NCBI GenBank assembly: GCA_002332905.1
Contig: DDAM01000027.1
Location: 1 to 48,005 of the forward strand
DNA: 48,005 nucleotides
Direction: 5' to 3'
Source of the DNA: Firmicutes bacterium UBA2058
Lineage (GTDB): Bacteria; Bacillota; Clostridia; Tissierellales; Sedimentibacteraceae
Shown piece after piece: positions 34,286 through 41,037 of the stretch. Position numbers and translations under genes: made by a program. The notes beneath the pieces are model-generated. The model was not told where the DNA came from, ran no database searches, and saw nothing but the letters and a program-made list of their open reading frames with translations. How positions within the stretch are numbered: position 1 is the stretch's first letter; every line of letters begins with the position of its first letter.

Positions 34286-34314
34286 TTAACAAATTATGTA
34301 AATTGCAGTATAAT
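34286..34314 (+). promoter_or_regulatory. SigA-type promoter of the lipoprotein gene
   Basis: TTAACA (34286-34291), a 17-base spacer, and a perfect TATAAT (34309-34314) lie 24 bases before the ATG at 34339, giving a very short leader with GGGAGG. Confidence 0.75.
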
Positions 34315-34338
34315 AAAAAAGTTGGGAGGTATATATTT

Positions 34339-35043
34339 ATGAGAATAAAAATTATTATCATTTTATTATGTTTAGTATTATTTACAGGATGCTCGAATTT
34401 AGTAAACACAGAACCTAAACAATCAAATAACATTGAAAATTTTAAAAAATATGATTTGTTAATATCTAATTTAAAAACTTATAATGGTGAAATTGAATTG
34501 AAGGTTGGTCCATTAAATGATACTAAAGATATTTTTAACGGAATTGCGGTAAGTTATAATAACATAGATAAATTATATGACTGGCAAAACTCTACAAATG
34601 AAGCATATAAGCCTATAATTTATTTCGAAGATATAACTAATGACGGTATTAATGAAATTATAATTAACACAACATTAGGATATGGTACAGGATTAAATAT
34701 AAATGAAATTCATATACTTAACAGTAAGGATTTAAACGAATATAAAGTAGAAAATATAAATAACTATATAAAAAAACACATTAAAACAAATATAGATGAT
34801 ACATTGACAATAAGTATAAAAGACAAAATACAACAAATAGATATAGATAACTTTAAAACCGAGGTTTCATTATATAAAGAAGCTTTTTTGGGAAATGTTA
34901 TAACTTACGAGGTAATAAATAACAAAATTATTGCTAACGTAGCAGTTCAAATATCTGACACAGACTTCTTAGGATCATTGGTTTTTGAATACGATTTTGT
35001 AGATAATGGTTTTGATATATTAAATGTATATTACAAAAATTAA
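34339..35043 (+). CDS. Lipoprotein of unknown function
   Basis: 234 aa from the ATG at 34339 (GGGAGG nine bases upstream; an upstream TTG frame start is unlikely). A type II signal peptide, MRIKIIIILLCLVLFTGC, has the lipobox LFTGC with Cys18 as the lipidated residue, so the protein sits on the outer face of the membrane. The mature part has YFEDITNDGINEIIINTTLG, a VCBS/FG-GAP-like DxxNDGxxE calcium loop. No catalytic motif is seen. It has its own promoter and terminator and is a single-gene unit. Confidence 0.8.
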   Translation: MRIKIIIILLCLVLFTGCSNLVNTEPKQSNNIENFKKYDLLISNLKTYNGEIELKVGPLNDTKDIFNGIAVSYNNIDKLYDWQNSTNEAYKPIIYFEDITNDGINEIIINTTLGYGTGLNINEIHILNSKDLNEYKVENINNYIKKHIKTNIDDTLTISIKDKIQQIDIDNFKTEVSLYKEAFLGNVITYEVINNKIIANVAVQISDTDFLGSLVFEYDFVDNGFDILNVYYKN

Positions 35044-35092
35044 TATTAAAAAAGGTAATATAATATAGTTTACCTCAGACTGTAGACCAAAA

Positions 35093-35125
35093 GGCACTTT
35101 ATACAACTTGTAAAGTGTCTTTTTT
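35093..35125 (+). terminator. Intrinsic terminator after the lipoprotein gene
   Basis: GGCACTTTA and TAAAGTGTC (one G-T pair) form a stem with a short loop, followed by six T. It lies 49 bases after the stop at 35043. Confidence 0.8.
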
Positions 35126-35170
35126 CAAGAATTATAATTTCTAGATGAATTCCTAATATTGGTCAACATA

Positions 35171-35656
35171 TCAAAAATATATGATAAAATGGGTACAGCT
35201 TGTCTTGAGTAATTTAGCAATTTCTGAAATTTTGTAATTATATAAATATATATCTAATATAATTTGCTTTTGAATTTTACTTAATTTTTTTAATGAATTA
35301 AGAGAATCTGTTAATTCAAATCTATCATAATTATCATGGTAAATTTGATCCGCAATTATATTACTTTCATCAATTTTTTTCTTTAATGATTGTTTAATTA
35401 ATGAAAATGTATAATTTTGAAGTGATATATATATGTAATTAACAATTTCTCCAGAAGATTTATTTTCTAGTTTTTTTAAGTTCACTTTTTTTATAAATTC
35501 TAAAAAGAAAATAATAATATCTGTTTCTGCTTCTTCTGATTTAACTATTTTCCCAAATTTTTTAATAAGTTTTGAAAATTTTAAATAAAGTTTTTCAGTT
35601 GCTTTTTTATCTCCATTTTGAGCATTGGAAAGCAATTGAAATAGTTCATTATTCAT
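35171..35656 (-). pseudogene. TcdR/BotR/UviA-like sigma factor, region 4 truncated by frameshift
   Basis: 161 aa. The N-terminal part (EETD-like AETDIIIFFLEFIKKVNLKK, IVNYIYISLQNYTF) strongly resembles the group 5 sigma factors that switch on clostridial toxin and bacteriocin genes (TcdR: ETDLIIFFIELIKNIKL, IVKYIHKSLLNKTF). Region 4 starts normally (LSKIQKQIILDIYLYNYKIS, EIAKLLKT) and then breaks: the frame ends SCTHFIIYF, while the next frame reads RQAV, the expected start of the recognition helix, then loses similarity. The -35-binding helix and about 20 residues are missing, so it is probably inactive. GGGGG precedes the ATG. Confidence 0.75.
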
Positions 35657-35721
35657 TTAATTTATCCCCCTTGTGTCAAGTAAATATTCCCTATTATTCA
35701 CTTACCTCCTATACTTATAAG

Positions 35722-35748
35722 AAACAGTTTTTTATTTAAAAATGTAAA
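35722..35748 (-). promoter_or_regulatory. TTTACA promoter-like element before the sigma gene
   Basis: On the minus strand TTTACA (35748-35743) is followed 15 bases later by CTGTTTC. TTTACA is the -35 hexamer recognised by TcdR/BotR-type sigma factors, which commonly activate their own genes. Spacing and -10 are not certain. Confidence 0.4.
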
Positions 35749-35765
35749 CTAATAAAAAAATTCAT

Positions 35766-35798
35766 TAAAAAAAAATACATTCGAAAAGTCGAATGCAT
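35766..35798 (-). terminator. Intrinsic terminator of the flotillin operon
   Basis: ATGCATTCGA and TCGAATGTAT (minus strand, 10-bp stem with one G-T pair, 4-base loop) are followed by about nine T. It lies 25 bases after the flotillin stop. Confidence 0.85.
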
Positions 35799-35822
35799 TT
35801 TTTAAAATTATTTATTATTTTT

Positions 35823-37211
35823 TTAGTTATTGTTAGTCTCTTCTAATTGATTATTTTCCTCTTTTTCTTTTCCTAAAAATTCAGGCAATTTCATACCAGC
35901 CATATCAAACATTTCTTGCATTGGAGGTATTGATTTCATAAGGCCTGATAAAAAGTTTGCAGTTGATGAATTTTTACCATCGCCACTTCCGCTATCCCAA
36001 ACTGTAACTTTATCAATCTTAATATTTTTGATAGCTTCAACTTGAATTCTGATAAGTTCTTCCATTTTATCAGCAAGCATAAGTCTTACAGCGTCGTTTG
36101 AATCCCCACCAGCTGAAGCTACTATTTCTGCAAAACCAGTAGCTTGTTTTCTAAGGATTTCTTCATTACCTCTTGCTTCTGCTTCCATTCTAGCATAAAT
36201 TGCATCAGCCTCACCCTTTGCTCTTCTTCTAATTTGCTCAGCTTCTGCCTCTGCTTCAATTTCTAATTTTTCCTTATATATTTGTGCCTGAACAATAATG
36301 TCAGCCTCTTTTGTAGCACGTTCTTTTGCTGCCCTTTGCTTTTCAGCAGATTCTTCAGCCTGGTAAGCCTCTTCAAGTGATTTAGCATACTGAACCTTTT
36401 CAGCTGCAGTTGCTATTCTAAGCGCTTCTGCCTCTTTTTCTCTTCTTAAAGCGTCAGATTTGGCAACTGTAATCTTAGCTGTATTCTCACCCTCCACTGC
36501 AGCTGCATTAGCACTTGATACTTGGACTCTTTCATCTCTTTGTGCATTAGCTTCACCTATAGAACCATCTCTGTTTTTCTCTGCAACGCTTTGTCTGGCA
36601 TCGTTAATAGCCTTCGCTGCTGCTTCTTTTCCTAATGCCTCTATGTATCCTGATTCATCATTAATATCAGTTACGTTAACGTTGATTAATCTTAAACCAA
36701 TTTTCTTAAGTTCTGTTTCAACGTTTGATGATACAGCTTCAAGGAATTTATCTCTATCTGTATTAATTTCTTCTATATCCATAGTAGCAACTACCAAACG
36801 CAATTGACCAAATATTATGTCCTTAGCTAGCTCTTGTATTTCATTTAGTCCAAGTCCTAGAAGTCTTTCCGCTGCATTTTGCATAACACCAGTTTCTGTT
36901 GATATACCTACTGTAAATCTTGATGGTACGTCAATACGGATATTTTGTCTACTTAGAGCGTTTGTTAGATTAACCTCTATTGATATAGGTGTTAAATCTA
37001 AATACTGATATGACTGTATAACTGGCCATATAAATGATGCTCCACCATGTATACATTTAGCTGATTTTGCATCCCCTGTGCTACCTTTTCCAACCATACC
37101 GTAAATAACTAGTATTTTATCTGATGGACATTTTTTATAGCGAGATAATAGTGCTATAAGTGTACCAAAGATTAATAATACTACAACTAAAATTAAAATA
37201 AGTGTTTCCAT
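35823..37211 (-). CDS. floT: Flotillin (SPFH/band 7 membrane protein)
   Basis: 462 aa from the ATG at 37211 (GGGAGGAGAAA upstream; an earlier frame start lacks a site and would begin among hairpins). An N-terminal hydrophobic segment (LILILVVVLLIFGTLIALL) is followed by an SPFH domain (about 30-190) and a long Ala/Glu-rich coiled coil (200-390; RAAKERATKEADIIVQAQIY, EAEAEQIRRRAKGEADAIYA), the flotillin repeats. B. subtilis FloT (YuaG) organises membrane microdomains with the NfeD-type partner YuaF. The same pair is here, NfeD first, with an intergenic stretch of 149 bases holding three hairpins. Confidence 0.9.
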   Translation of the reverse strand: METLILILVVVLLIFGTLIALLSRYKKCPSDKILVIYGMVGKGSTGDAKSAKCIHGGASFIWPVIQSYQYLDLTPISIEVNLTNALSRQNIRIDVPSRFTVGISTETGVMQNAAERLLGLGLNEIQELAKDIIFGQLRLVVATMDIEEINTDRDKFLEAVSSNVETELKKIGLRLINVNVTDINDESGYIEALGKEAAAKAINDARQSVAEKNRDGSIGEANAQRDERVQVSSANAAAVEGENTAKITVAKSDALRREKEAEALRIATAAEKVQYAKSLEEAYQAEESAEKQRAAKERATKEADIIVQAQIYKEKLEIEAEAEAEQIRRRAKGEADAIYARMEAEARGNEEILRKQATGFAEIVASAGGDSNDAVRLMLADKMEELIRIQVEAIKNIKIDKVTVWDSGSGDGKNSSTANFLSGLMKSIPPMQEMFDMAGMKLPEFLGKEKEENNQLEETNNN

Positions 37212-37224
37212 TTTCTCCTCCCTC

Positions 37225-37310
37225 ATGCCACTTAGTGGCATTACGATAATTTTATGAAGAATCGTCTTTTTGATTCTTCCATAGGGTGAAGAGTGCTTTT
37301 TCTTCACCCT
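37225..37310 (-). promoter_or_regulatory. Three consecutive hairpins between nfeD and flotillin genes
   Basis: In transcription order they are AGGGTGAAGA/TCTTCACCCT (37283-37310, 8-base loop), GAAGAATC/GATTCTTC (37256-37279) and ATGCCAC/GTGGCAT (37225-37241, 3-base loop). The last ends just before the flotillin ribosome site. No T-run follows any of them. The first is closely related to the ABC-F leader hairpin and the last to the hairpin at 38155, which suggests small mobile palindromes or RNA-stability elements. Confidence 0.65.
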
Positions 37311-37360
37311 TCCTCCCTTTGTTTTTTTATTTATTATGCTAATTATATTACAACTCTTGT

Positions 37361-37972
37361 TTAAATTTGCTTTTCTACAAGTAAAGTATTTGAATCTATT
37401 TCATCAACTACTAAAACCATTGATCCTGTAGCAAGCCTTTCATCTCCCTCGGTCATAGCATAAATTTCTGATAAAGTATCTTGTAAAGTAACTTGTATTT
37501 TTCCCTTTCCAGCCATACTTGCTGGTATAGGAATATAAACCTGAGCAACCTGCCCTATTGCATTTTTTACCTTTATGTTTCCACTACATTGAAGCTTAGT
37601 AATAGAATAAAATAATAATGCGATAATAAACATTCCAATCAAACCGCTTATAAATGCTATAATAATTACAACAGCAGATTTGACCCCTTGACCAGCTAAA
37701 ACTACTCCGACCCAACCAAATAATGTAAAGAATGCTACAATTCCTCTAATAGAAAAAAACTTAAGACTAGCAGCACTTTCAATGGCATCAGCAGTTGCAA
37801 CATCAGAATCAAAATCTGTATCTACATCCATGTCTATATCTGCATCAATATCATCATTACCTATTCCCAAAATAGATAATACAGTTTGAATAACTAATAT
37901 AAGTGTTGACGGAATTGCACAATAATAAAATAATTGCTGTAAAAAAGGTAAGCTTTCCCACCAGCTAACCAT
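37361..37972 (-). CDS. NfeD-like membrane protein (YuaF type)
   Basis: 203 aa with one membrane segment near the start (YYCAIPSTLILVIQTVLSIL), an acidic linker (DDIDADIDMDVDTDFDSD), two or three further segments (GIVAFFTLFGWVGVVLA and VVIIIAFISGLIGMFIIALLF), and a C-terminal OB-fold-like domain (GNIKVKNAIGQVAQVYIPIP to NTLLVEKQI). NfeD proteins act with flotillins in membrane domains. It is first in a two-gene operon with flotillin, with GGGAGG before the ATG and a strong divergent promoter. Confidence 0.85.
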   Translation of the reverse strand: MVSWWESLPFLQQLFYYCAIPSTLILVIQTVLSILGIGNDDIDADIDMDVDTDFDSDVATADAIESAASLKFFSIRGIVAFFTLFGWVGVVLAGQGVKSAVVIIIAFISGLIGMFIIALLFYSITKLQCSGNIKVKNAIGQVAQVYIPIPASMAGKGKIQVTLQDTLSEIYAMTEGDERLATGSMVLVVDEIDSNTLLVEKQI

Positions 37973-38025
37973 AACTTTGTCCTCCCTTGTAAATTTATTT
38001 AGAGTAAATATTATTTACATATTAA

Positions 38026-38053
38026 ATATATACCATTTTATAAAATTTGTCAA
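38026..38053 (-). promoter_or_regulatory. SigA-type promoter of the nfeD-flotillin operon
   Basis: On the minus strand TTGACA (38053-38048), a 16-base spacer and TATATT (38031-38026) lie about 54 bases before the nfeD ATG. Its -35 is 7 bases from the -35 of the divergent HTH-TPR gene promoter. Confidence 0.75.
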
Positions 38054-38060
38054 TATTTAT

Positions 38061-38089
38061 TTGACTATGTGCAAAAGTAGTGTTATAAT
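38061..38089 (+). promoter_or_regulatory. SigA-type promoter of the HTH-TPR gene
   Basis: TTGACT (38061-38066), a 17-base spacer and TATAAT (38084-38089). The leader of about 90 bases holds GTGAAT/ATTCAC and ATGCCAC/GCGGCAT (38155-38171, GAA loop). Confidence 0.8.
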
Positions 38090-38154
38090 GATAAAAAGTA
38101 AAAAAAATTTACCACAAGATTAACGTGAATAAATAATTCACACTTTGATTTGTG

Positions 38155-38171
38155 ATGCCACGAAGCGGCAT
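38155..38171 (+). promoter_or_regulatory. Triloop hairpin in the HTH-TPR leader
   Basis: ATGCCAC and GCGGCAT pair (one A-C mismatch) around GAA, ending 14 bases before the ATG. It resembles ATGCCAC-TTA-GTGGCAT before the flotillin gene on the other side of the divergent promoter. Confidence 0.5.
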
Positions 38172-38185
38172 AATGTGAGGTTATT

Positions 38186-39121
38186 ATGAAAGAAAATAGT
38201 TTAGGCGAAAGACTCAAACAAGCTCGTATTGAAAAAAAAATGACACAAAAAGAAGTAGCTGGGGATTTCATTACTAGAAACATGTTAAGTCAAATTGAAA
38301 ATGGTTTAGCAACTCCATCTATTAAAACAATAGAGCATTTGGCTAAAGCATTAAACAAACCGATAGCTTATTTTATGGAAACATTAGTTGATGAAAACAT
38401 GTCATTTAATGAAAACAATGTAATAGACATTGATGAAGCTCTTGTGTTCTTTGAAAGCAAGGACTATTTGGAATGTAAAAACACTGTTGACAAAATTATT
38501 GAAAGAATTGATGAAAACAACTTGCCTATAAATTCAAGAGAATTATTTTATTTAGCTTGGAGATGCAATATTGAAGTAGGACTAAAGTTTTTTTTAGATA
38601 AGGACTATATTAACGCAAAACAATTTTTAATTGATTCATTTATTTATGAAAAGAAAACACCCTATTGTGATTTAAATATAAAAATGAATGAGCTTTTATT
38701 ATTAACAAAAATTTGCATATATCTAAATCAAATGGAAGAAGCTAAGAGTTATTTCAGTGAATATGAAAAATTGTATAGCGAGCTTAATTATCAAAATGAC
38801 AGTATCTTTGTTAAATGTGAACTGCTATTAAAGGATAAAAAAATTGACGAATGTAAAGAATTATTGGATAAGGAAACAACCCCAGCATTAAAATCATCAT
38901 TTAGATATCTATATTTTTTATCGGTTTTATATTTTGAAAACAAGGAATATGAAAATGCTATAGAAACCTTTAATAAACTAATTGAATGTAGCGAAATAAC
39001 TTTACAAATACGAAATGATATTAACAAGTATATAGCTGAATGCTATTCGAAAACAGGTAACTACGAAAAAGCATATGAATTTATGAAAAAAGTAGTGAAT
39101 TTAAACAATTTAGCACACTAA
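38186..39121 (+). CDS. HTH-TPR transcriptional regulator
   Basis: 311 aa. Residues 8-60 are a Cro/C1-type helix-turn-helix (GERLKQARIEKKMTQKEVAG, MLSQIENGLATPSIKTIEHL). From about 80 on there are repeated helix pairs (ALVFFESKDYLECKNTVDKI, AKSYFSEYEKLYSELNYQND, YENAIETFNKLIECSEITLQ), a tetratricopeptide-like array. This is the layout of the RNPP/Rgg-like family, many members of which bind signal peptides. No peptide gene is visible beside it. It could act on the ABC pair downstream or on the divergent flotillin operon. Confidence 0.85.
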   Translation: MKENSLGERLKQARIEKKMTQKEVAGDFITRNMLSQIENGLATPSIKTIEHLAKALNKPIAYFMETLVDENMSFNENNVIDIDEALVFFESKDYLECKNTVDKIIERIDENNLPINSRELFYLAWRCNIEVGLKFFLDKDYINAKQFLIDSFIYEKKTPYCDLNIKMNELLLLTKICIYLNQMEEAKSYFSEYEKLYSELNYQNDSIFVKCELLLKDKKIDECKELLDKETTPALKSSFRYLYFLSVLYFENKEYENAIETFNKLIECSEITLQIRNDINKYIAECYSKTGNYEKAYEFMKKVVNLNNLAH

Positions 39122-39141
39122 AAATGCTAAATTGTTTTTTT
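39103..39141 (+). terminator. Intrinsic terminator overlapping the end of the HTH-TPR gene
   Basis: AAACAATTTAGCA and TGCTAAATTGTTT form a 13-bp perfect stem with a 9-base loop, and the T-run extends beyond the stem. The 5' arm is inside the last codons (Asn-Asn-Leu-Ala), so the terminator constrains the protein end. Confidence 0.88.
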
Positions 39142-39149
39142 ATTGAAAA

Positions 39150-39190
39150 TATGACATACAGTTGTCATACTACTTATTGTAATATTATAG
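39150..39190 (+). promoter_or_regulatory. Operator-like palindrome over the promoter of the ABC pair
   Basis: TATGACA-TACAGT-TGTCATA is a 7-bp dyad at 39150-39169. Its right arm contains TTGTCA (39162-39167), a plausible -35, with TTATAG 17 bases on (39185-39190) or TATTAT 15 bases on. A regulator bound here would block or activate this promoter. Confidence 0.5.
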
Positions 39191-39234
39191 CCATGAACAA
39201 AACTAATATTTTAATGAGTTTTGCTCATGGCTAT
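39187..39234 (+). promoter_or_regulatory. Long hairpin in the leader of the ABC pair
   Basis: ATAGCCATGAACAAAACT and AGTTTTGCTCATGGCTAT pair over 18 positions with one mismatch around a 12-base loop. It lies 27 bases before the GTG of the first ABC gene and has no T-run. It may regulate translation or RNA stability. Confidence 0.65.
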
Positions 39235-39261
39235 AATTGAATATAAAGGAGGTATCAAGAC

Positions 39262-41037
39262 GTGGAAAAGATGCTTGAATATATCAAATTAATGCATAAA
39301 TATTCATTTAAAGAGGCCGTATTAATTGCTATTATTCATCTATTTCAAGGAATTGTTCCTATTATTGCAGTAGTTTTTACAACGGATTTTGTTAACTTAG
39401 CATTGGAAGCAGTTTACATAGGAATCATAAATAAAAAAATATATTTTGATATTGTTGTACTTTTATTTGTATACGGATATAATCTTATGCTACCAGTTTT
39501 GCATCAGCTTATCTTTGAAAGGGCTAAACTCAATCTACATAGATTTTACAGAGTATGTCTCTTGGAGAAATGTGCAAAAATAGAATTTCAATATATAGAA
39601 AATTCAGATTATCGAGATTTTATTTTTCGTATTATGGAAAAGCCAGAGGCAACCATTTTAGAAAATTATAATGCACTTTGTCAGTTGGGGTCAATATTGA
39701 TAAGTGTATTAGGTGTTATGCTTATCATAATTGTCCAAATTTGGTGGGTACCTATCGTAATTATATTTTGCTGTGCTCCTGTTTTTTATTTTTCTATAAA
39801 AAGCGGGAAAGCAAATTATAAATCAAAGTGTGATACAGCAGAATGGAGTAGGAAGGCAGATTATTATAGTGAAATACTTACTAGCCGTGATTATATAGAT
39901 GAACGCTCTATGTTTGGCTATACTCCAAAAATTAATCAAGAATATCGAAAAGTTTATCTAAAATCATTGAGTATGCAAATTACAACAAAGTTTCGTTGGT
40001 TTATTAGAACGAAGTTAGGAGGTGTATTCACTGCTGTTGCATCTTTAATTGTTATTCTAGTACTTCTTAATCCTGCTGTAACCGGAATTATTTCAATTGG
40101 GATGTTTATTTCGCTTGTAAATGCTGTGCTATCTTTGACCTGGAAATTAAGCTGGGAGTTAAGTGCAATCATCGATACTTTTATAAGTGGTTGTGAGTAT
40201 GCAAAGGAAATGCACCGTTTTGTAAATCTCAGTGAAACTGCTGGTGCGTTAGAATCTCCTGCAATGCAAAGCAAAATTGAAACTATTGAATTCAGAAATG
40301 TAAGTTTTTCCTATCCAGATACTGATATTACTATACTCAAGAATGTATCCTTTTTACTGGAATATGGAAGACATTATGCTTTTGTAGGTGCCAACGGAGC
40401 TGGCAAATCTTCCGTTATTAAATTGTTAACTGGACTATACAAAAACTACTCGGGAGAAATTATGATTAATGAAAAGGAACTAAGAGATTATTCTCTTGCT
40501 GAATTAAAAGGTTTTTTTTCAACAGTATATCAGGATTATACTAAACATGAGTTTACATTAAAAGAGAATATCTTGATAGGAAATTTATCTCTGAAATTGG
40601 ATGAAGCTGATGAGAAACTTATAAGAAATGCACTCTGTATGACTGAAATGAATGAATTTATTGAAACTCTTCCTAATAAAATGGATACTAATTTAGGTAA
40701 AATTCACGAAAACGGAGTTGATTTATCTGATGGACAGTGGCAAAGACTTGCAATGGCTAGAGCAATTGTTTCTCCTGCTCCTGTTCGTATTTTAGACGAG
40801 CCAACCGCCTCTTTAGATCCGGTCAGTGAAAACAGAATTTATGAATTATTTAGCAAAATAAACCATTGTGCTTTAACCATATTTATCAGTCACAGACTTG
40901 CATCAACTAAAATTGCAGACGAAATCCTTGTCTTCGAGGATGGTACAATTGTCGAGAAAGGCAATTTTGATAGTTTAGTAGCCCAAAAAGGCTTATATTG
41001 GAAGATGTTTGAGGAGCAAAGGAGTTGGTACTTATGA
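39262..41037 (+). CDS. ABC exporter half-transporter (first of pair)
   Basis: 591 aa, GTG start with GGAGG nine bases upstream. Membrane domain about 15-320, ATPase domain with Walker A GANGAGKSSVI, signature LSDGQWQRLAMARA (Asp replaces the second Gly) and Walker B ILDEPTASLDP with the catalytic Glu. The DGQ/GGE-WQR signature is shared with its partner and is typical of a clade of exporters found beside bacteriocin or lantibiotic genes, although no such gene is seen here. It overlaps the next gene by four bases (ATGA). Confidence 0.87.
   Translation: MEKMLEYIKLMHKYSFKEAVLIAIIHLFQGIVPIIAVVFTTDFVNLALEAVYIGIINKKIYFDIVVLLFVYGYNLMLPVLHQLIFERAKLNLHRFYRVCLLEKCAKIEFQYIENSDYRDFIFRIMEKPEATILENYNALCQLGSILISVLGVMLIIIVQIWWVPIVIIFCCAPVFYFSIKSGKANYKSKCDTAEWSRKADYYSEILTSRDYIDERSMFGYTPKINQEYRKVYLKSLSMQITTKFRWFIRTKLGGVFTAVASLIVILVLLNPAVTGIISIGMFISLVNAVLSLTWKLSWELSAIIDTFISGCEYAKEMHRFVNLSETAGALESPAMQSKIETIEFRNVSFSYPDTDITILKNVSFLLEYGRHYAFVGANGAGKSSVIKLLTGLYKNYSGEIMINEKELRDYSLAELKGFFSTVYQDYTKHEFTLKENILIGNLSLKLDEADEKLIRNALCMTEMNEFIETLPNKMDTNLGKIHENGVDLSDGQWQRLAMARAIVSPAPVRILDEPTASLDPVSENRIYELFSKINHCALTIFISHRLASTKIADEILVFEDGTIVEKGNFDSLVAQKGLYWKMFEEQRSWYL

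Larger units (their letters stand above)
33943..34338. other. 396-base intergenic region
   Basis: It contains a possible minus-strand 25-codon frame (34035-34112), a nested palindrome CAAGCTTC...GAAGCTTG (34200-34235) with an inner AGTTT/AAACT, and the lipoprotein promoter at its right end. TTGACA at 34012-34017 with TATTAA 17 bases on is another plus-strand promoter-like pair, far from any gene. Confidence 0.5.

Noticed and set aside
35657..35710. Upstream short frame after AGGAGG before the sigma gene
   Set aside because: The GTG lies only three bases from AGGAGG and the frame has 14 codons with no further support; the ATG at 35656 has its own GGGGG site.
36460..37008. Plus-strand open frames opposite flotillin
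   Set aside because: They arise from the Ala/Glu-rich coiled coil read backwards; no start signals.
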